A DNA stretch of 64,000 nucleotides from Diphasiastrum complanatum. Lineage: Eukaryota > Streptophyta > Lycopodiopsida > Lycopodiales > Lycopodiaceae. How positions within the stretch are numbered: the first letter of the stretch is position 1; every line of letters starts with the position of its first letter. The notes below the pieces were generated by a model. The model was not told the DNA's origin. It saw only the letters and a program-made list of their open reading frames with translations, and did no database searches. The DNA is taken from assembly GCA_029204225.1 (NCBI GenBank), contig CM055104.1:20615761-20679760 (forward strand). Reading direction: 5' to 3'. Below are positions 50,401 to 57,328 of the stretch, one piece after another. Made by a program: the position numbers and the translations under genes.

Positions 50401-53173
50401 TTCGAAACTGAAAGAGAGCTACCTTAACTTCTGAAGGAAAAAAGTCTAAAAGACTAATTTACAACTATACAAGGGAAAGGAAAGATGACTTAGCTGTTTC
50501 TGAGGACTGTACTTCCAAAGAAAGAATGAAGAGGAACCCTTTCAGCTCTCTCCCCAAAATTTCAGACCTGCTGTTCCGAAAAATGCCAGTTTGAGGCTTC
50601 AAAACGGTACTAAATTTCCCGGTTTTTTGAGGATAGTAGCTCGCTGGTCTGATTGCAATCCAACTTGTCCACAAAAAGGCAAATCTGAAGTCCAAAAACC
50701 CTTCTGAGTTCTGAAATTTCAGAAGTCTCCTACTCGCTGATCTGGTAGGAATCCTCTTGCTCCAAATCTCTGACGTTGGGGCCCAAAAACTTGTTGAAAA
50801 ACCAGATTTTCAGAAGCACTGGCAGCGCTGGCCCTGCTCCTCTTTTTTGGCTTCCAACTCGCTGAGAACTAGTAACTTTTTTCCCTGGAAATCGGATGTA
50901 GGTCTCTGACTGTACAGCGATGGAGGTGCTGGCTTCTTCCTACTCTAATTTCGCTGGGAAAACTACGAAGAATCCTCTGAACTCAGTGAGAAAGAGCTGT
51001 TTTTTCAGCGAGTTACCTACACTTGGAATCTGACTCCTTGCTACTGTGATTTCTCAGTGGAAATCAGAAGTTTGAAGGCTGCTCCTACAACGATCCTCCT
51101 CCTCTATTCCTCTCTGAGAATCTGAGAAACACTCCCTAGGATGGAGATGGCTCTGATACCAGTGTAATAGATCCTAACACCACAGTAGGGCAAACACTAA
51201 CTGATCCACCCAACCTTGCCTACTCCCTGATATAGAGTAAGCCCCTCCTAGCCCAGTGTGAGGACTGGTAGCATGCAACTGCCAAGTGTCGGCCACGTGG
51301 CACTGACGTGGCCGACTGCACGTCGGGACCCAACTGGGGGCCCTATCCTGCTGACAGGGTCCCTAGGCTGTGTTAGGCCCGCCATAGCTATGGACCGTGC
51401 TGGGGCACACTACTCACACTGTCTTGCCCTGTTGGTCATGTACGCTGGACACGACCCTGACTGTGGTATCTGACCTATCTGTGTTCTCTAGGGTTCGGCA
51501 CTGGTTACGAGCTCGTAACAGATCCCATGAGGTAATCAACTACACTATGACAGCCACTTTGAGGGTGACAAGTATAGTTGCCAGAATTAGGCCAATGAGG
51601 TAGGCCATTATAAATGGCTAACTCATGTGCCTCACCAAACTGTAACAGCTACTCACCATATGAAGTAATAGGTCTCGGTCCATCATCAGAAATCCTGGTG
51701 ATCTCCAAGTTGTTAGTATCAAGGGCATGAACTCGCATCTGATCTGTAGCATCATGGAACTTTGTCTGTCGTGAAGCTGTTCGGGCATTAAAATCCCCAG
51801 TGAGGAAAATATGCCCTTGCTCTGCAAATTTGATGATATCCACTGAAAGGTCCAAATAAGGTGAGCCAACACCCTCAACAAAGGAGGAGGACTCTGGAGG
51901 AAAATAGCAGGCAGCAATGAAGATATCCTTGTCCAAACCAATCGCTCGTCCTGTGATACGAAGCCAAATATACCGTGCATGCTCATCGTGCCTGACAAAC
52001 TCAAACATCTGATGAAGGGACTCTTTGTATAGACAAGCCACTCCTCTCGAACCACGACCACTGGCTGATCTAGTCTCAGATATGTATATTGAATCCCATC
52101 TGTATCCCAGGAAGGTGGGTAAACCGCGCACCTGGCTCTCGTGAGTCTCCATGAAAAACAACAGGTCTCGTCCAGTGATAAAGTCAATCAGATCACCTGC
52201 TGTAGAAGATGAGTGGATGCCATCACAGTTCCATACCCCAATCTGAAGATGGTATGGATGGGGCCTCGGGATGCTCCCAATCCCGGGGGCCCCTCCTAGC
52301 TCTGGGAACTGCTAGGGGTGCCAACAGCAAATCATATCTAGCCATCTCGATATATAGCCCATCTACCAGTCTCTCGAGCCACCTAGAAGGCTTTACGCCT
52401 CTCCTCAACCTGGATATAGGTAAGATCGTCATCCATATATATGGTAGTGTCATGTAACGGGGCTCTACAACATAAAGCCTCTCTGCGACTGTCTAGGGAT
52501 GTGAAGCGAACGATCAATGTAGCTGCATCTCTAGTGGTCCTCCAAGCTGTATCTAGCCCATCTGTCACATGTCCTGTAGGGGTCTCGAGAAATCTCGTAG
52601 CCTTGGCAATGGCATCCTGTGTGTCCGGTATGCCACGAACCCTAATGTTATGGGCCTTTTGCTCCCTTGACCGCCCTTCCGAAATGGTGGCTGAGATGGC
52701 CGAGGAGATGGGAGCGCTAGGCTTGGTGCCTTTCTTCAATACTGTTGCCCATGAGAGGGTTTTTTCTTTATGTTGTTCCATCTTATTTTCAAGTTCCCAT
52801 ATCATGGTGGTAGCCGATTCCGAGGCCGCAACTTGTTTAGTATTGATCGCTTGTTCCAATGAGGCAACTTTGGATTGCAACAAGTTCTTTTCCTTGAGTA
52901 AAGTGACCACTATTCCCTTCAGTTGTGAAAATTCCTGTTTCAAAAGCTGGAAATCCGCTTTCATTTGGTCAGCCTCCCAGGAGGAAAATAGTTCAGTTGA
53001 TTTGGAGGGAGTATATGGGATAGGTACTGTAGATTGGGGAACTGTGGATTCGTGGGAAATAGGAATAGGCAGGAGGCCGGTAGGAATGGCCAGATTGATA
53101 GGATTGGAGATCAATGAAGATGCAGAAGAGCTGGAAGAAGAAGAAGATGAGAGAGGGGAAGGAAGAGCAGAGG

Positions 53174-53205
<32 letters not shown>

Positions 53206-56200
53206 GTTGCATCAATGGGCACATCAACAGGCAGCGCTGCCTGCGTGGCAAGAAACGTTGCCACATCATCGGTTAGCAGCAGATCAACGAGCAGCGGTGG
53301 GGAGCAGACAGCGAGGGCTGGGGGTGGACAGGCAACAAAGGCAGGGTCTGGACAAGCAGCGGGGGCAGGGGGTGGGCGGACATCAAGGGGGGGGGGGGGG
53401 TGGTGAGAAAGAAAGAAAGCTTTATAAATGTCTTTTCCATGCACCAATAAGAGTACATGTCAAGTATGTGGTAACCCTGGGAGCGTATATAAACGTCTCC
53501 AAGAAAGAAAACTATGCATAAAAGATGAACAATATAACAGTAAACTATAAACTGTCCATAAGTGGGAGCAAAAATAGCTATTCAAAGTAGAAACATATCA
53601 TCTAGTACTACTGCTAAAGAAGGATGTAATAAGAGCTGTAGCAGGAGGTAGTATGGATCGTCGCCGTCGCTGTCGTCGTCTAGTAGGATGAGACCGGTGT
53701 GCTCGCATAACAGGGCGGGTAGTGCGGGATGCCACATGACCGTGAGTGACGCACTGTCTCTGAGATCTGTGAGGGGGTGTATCATCGTCATCATCATCTG
53801 ACTCGGGGTCTTGGCGTGGTCGTCTCTTGGAGAAGAATGATGTAATCTGAGCCTGAGAGCTAGAACGTGGCTGATGAACTGACTGGTACATATCCTGTCG
53901 CAGCAAGACCATTTCACGTACATGAGCGCAACATAGCGAGGATCCTCATATGCAATAAGTGATTTGAGTGTGGTAGGCATGTCCCGGAACAGGCAGTGGT
54001 ATCTCCCTCTGATCGCATAGTACATGGGGCATTTGAAGATGAAGTGCTCCTCGGACTCTACCTCATGTAAAGAACATAGCTGGCACAATCTCTCCTCTCG
54101 TGGTGTACCTTGGAATTTGCCAGTCTCGATAGCCAACTGGTGCGAGGAGACTCTGAACTGTCCCAAGGTGAAGTGGAGACTGTGTGATAGTCTTGAAGAC
54201 AAATATCGAGGTAAGACTGGGAGTCCAGCGACATCCTGCTCCAGGAAGTGTATCCGGTAGTGATCAGGCTTAACCCCTAATTGGCGTTGCCAAGTACGGT
54301 CAAGATATGCTCTGTATAAAAACCGTCTATTGTACTGGTGTGTGCCCAATGGGAGATCCATGATATCGATACCGAATGTCTCCATGAGGAAGTGTGATGC
54401 CTGGGAGAACCATGACAACCGGTACCCCTGAGTCTGAAGATGGTGTGAGGACATGAGTGCAAGCTCTGTGTATCTCTGCTCTGTATCAGGAAGTGCCCGA
54501 GCCCTCTGGATGTACGGTGATAAGCTGGAAGGCTGCCTCTATCTGGATAGGGGGGGTGACAAACTCTGCAAGAATGATGTCATGTGGGACAAAGGGTTTC
54601 GCCCGAATCATGTGAGCTAGCATAGTGGTCTGTAAATGTGAAATGCTAGCCCAATGTGAGGAGTAGAGGCCTGTACACCATATCTCTACTGCATACATGG
54701 CCGAAAGGGTGACGATGGTGTCAAAAAGTCTGCACTTACTCGGGGCATCCCGAATAGACTTACGGAAGCAGAATCTCTCCAACTGGACCAGGGAAGAATG
54801 ACCCTTCCCGAGTCTAGAAGTAGCTGCCTGTCTCATACTGAAAGTAGGACCAGTGAAGAGCACACCAAGGTAAGAATAGGAAGGAACCACCTCTAGAGGC
54901 CGTCCATCAAAGGTAAGCTCCTGACGCTGCATGAAAGCCCGAGAGGTATCGAAGACCATGATTTTGGTCTTCGAGAGGTTCACCCCTAAACCCCACTGAG
55001 TACAAAAGGTGTGTAAGCAATCCAGCTGTCTCTGTAAGCCCTCGTTGGTATGAGAGGCAAGCACCACATCATCTGCATATAGAAGGATAGCGATAAGACC
55101 AAGCCTGCAACCGTCCCCGCCACACTGAGAAATGACCCGCTCCAGCTCATCGATGTATAGTCCAAAAAGAACTGGTGAAAGAGAGCATCCGTTTAACCCC
55201 AGTAGCACTCTGGATCTACTCAAAAATGCCACTGCTATGACGAAAGCACCCCAAAACCCTCTCATAGAGAGCCATGACAGCTAGAATAATATTTGTCGAG
55301 AAACCCAGGTCGCGAAGTCGCTGGATAAGTAGAGAGCGTGGGACAGAGTCAAAGGCTTTCCCGAAGTCCACAAAACAACAGTAAACCTTTTCCTTCCTGT
55401 GCCTAGCTTCCTCAATGAGAGCTCGAAGTGTGAAGATATGATCAGTAGTGGAGTAATGAGTGCGGAACCCTGACTGACCCAATGCATGCAATCTCCTGGA
55501 CTCTACCTTTGAGCTAACTGTAGACTGAAGGATGGTGCCATATAACTTCGTGAGAACATGCCCGATCATGATAGTGCGATAATTACCAAGTAACATGGGG
55601 TCACCATTTTTATGGATGGGATGTATGATGTTGGTGCACCAGGAAGATGGGAAGCTTTCAACAACATGATGGTTGAGGAGAGTGGATAATGTAGGGGCAA
55701 GAGCGTCGGTAGTTCGGATTCCAGATCTTCAATGTCTCTAGTTCGATGGGTCTCTCCTCAACCTGAATATAAGTGAGATCATCATCCATGTATATGGTAG
55801 TGCCGCGTAGTTTGGCTCGACATCGTAAAGCCTCTCTCCGACTGGCTAAGGATGTGAAGCGAATGATCAGTGTACCTGCATCTCTGGTGGTCTCCAGGCT
55901 GTGTCTAACCCATCTGTCACATGTCCTAGGGTGGTCTCAAGAAACCTTGTAGCTTCGGCAATGGCATCCTGTGTATCTGGTATCCCACGAACCCTGATGT
56001 TATGTGACTTTTGATCCCTTGACCGCTCTTCTGAAATGGTGGCTGAGATGACAGAGGAGATGGGGGCACTAGGTTTGGTGCCTTTCTTCAATACTGCTGC
56101 CCGTGAGAAGGTTTCCTCTTTGTGTTGTTCAATCTTATTTTTGAGCTCCCGTCTCATGGTGGTAGCCGAGTCTGAGGCTGCAACCTGTTTAGTACTGATC

Positions 56201-56920
56201 ACTTGTTCCAGTGAAGCAACTTTGGACTGCAACACGTTTTTTTCTTTGAGAAGAGAGATCACTATTCCCTTCTGTTGTGAAAGTTCTTGTTTCAAGAGCT
56301 GGAAATCTGCTTTCATTCGGTCAGCTTCCCAAGAGGAGAAAAGCTCGATTGATTTGGGGGAGTGTATGGGATGTGTGTTGTAGACAGAGGAGCTAGCTTC
56401 TTGGGAGTTGGGAATAGGAAGGATGCCGTTAGGCAAAGAGATAGGAACAGCCGCAACGAGGGAGGGTGGGTCAAAAACAGCAGCTAAGGAGTCAACATCA
56501 ACAACTGAGGTGGTAGCAGATGTGGTAGCAACAGGGGTAGCTGTAGCGAGGGGCACGTCAGCATCAGAGAAGGTAGAAGTAGCAGCAGCGAGGGGTGGGG
56601 GTAAATCAATAGATAGGACTTCAGCGAGGGTTGGGGAGGTATCAGTGAGGGCTGAGGGGGCAAGGGCGTCAATGATGGTGGATTCCTTATCAACGAGGGG
56701 GCAGGGGTCAGCAACGAGAGGGCAGGGGTCAGCAACAGGGGTGGGATAGGACTTCAGCGAGGGTTGGGGAGGTATCAGTGAGGGCTGAGGGGGCAAGGGC
56801 GTCAATGATGGTGGATTCCTTATCAACGAGGGGGCAGGGGTCAGCAATGAGAGGGCAGGGGTCAGCAACGGGGGTGGAGTCACCATCAATGAGGGTTAGG
56901 GGGTCTGATGAGGCAGGAAC

Positions 56921-56951
<31 letters not shown>

Positions 56952-57266
56952 ATGGAGCAGGGGTCAACAGCGAGGGGTAGGGATGAGCCATCAACGAGGG
57001 GGGGGGGGAGTGAGGTGGCATCAAGGGGGAGTGAGGTGGCGAGTGATGTGGAAGCAGGGTGAGGAGGAGTAGGCACTTTCTTGCGTGGAGGCATGGCGGA
57101 TCAGGTCAGCACCAGATAAAGCAAGCTAGAGAAGCCTTCACAGCGCTGGAAGAAATGGTCCGTTGGAGGTCTTCAGCAGGAATGGGGTCCGCTAGACTGG
57201 AAGATCCGCTAGTCCGCTGCTGGACTGATGGGCTCTGCTGGGGCCAGGTCTGCTGGGATGTAGTAC

Positions 57267-57328
<62 letters not shown>

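Larger units (their letters stand above)
45271..51525 (-). mobile_element. Ty3/gypsy chromovirus, element B (45276-51520), with GATCC duplication
   Basis: Minus orientation, same family as element A. LTRs of 358 bp at 45276-45633 and 51163-51520 show no difference by eye. The duplication GATCC is at 45271-45275 and 51521-51525. The primer site is TGGTATCAGAGC (51150-51161). Domain order is gag, protease, RT, RNase H, integrase, chromodomain. Despite LTR identity, coding is broken: a +1 frameshift in gag near 49648, a deletion of about 23 bp at the gag-pol junction near 49303, a one-base deletion near 48720, a TAA at 47562 and a short deletion near 46097. It sits inside the endonuclease of LINE C. 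Confidence 0.96.
53403..57270 (-). mobile_element. LINE D, non-LTR retrotransposon lacking endonuclease
   Basis: Minus orientation. It has a 5' UTR next to (GA)n, ORF1 (57094 to about 55750), then RT (about 55720-54490), the C-terminal domain with zinc finger (to about 53800) and a 3' UTR ending GGAAAAGACATTTATAAAGC plus a short (TTTC)n tail at 53403-53417. The endonuclease expected between ORF1 and RT is absent. Stops and frameshifts occur throughout. LINE C starts directly after its tail. Confidence 0.85.

Noticed and set aside
52441-53406. 321-codon + strand open frame
   Set aside because: It is antisense to LINE C ORF1. Its Gly-rich stretch is only the reverse of the Pro tract.
53603-53912. 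Arg/His-rich minus-strand frame ending LINE D
   Set aside because: Lies in the 3' part of LINE D in another frame, with no motif. Treated as 3' UTR.
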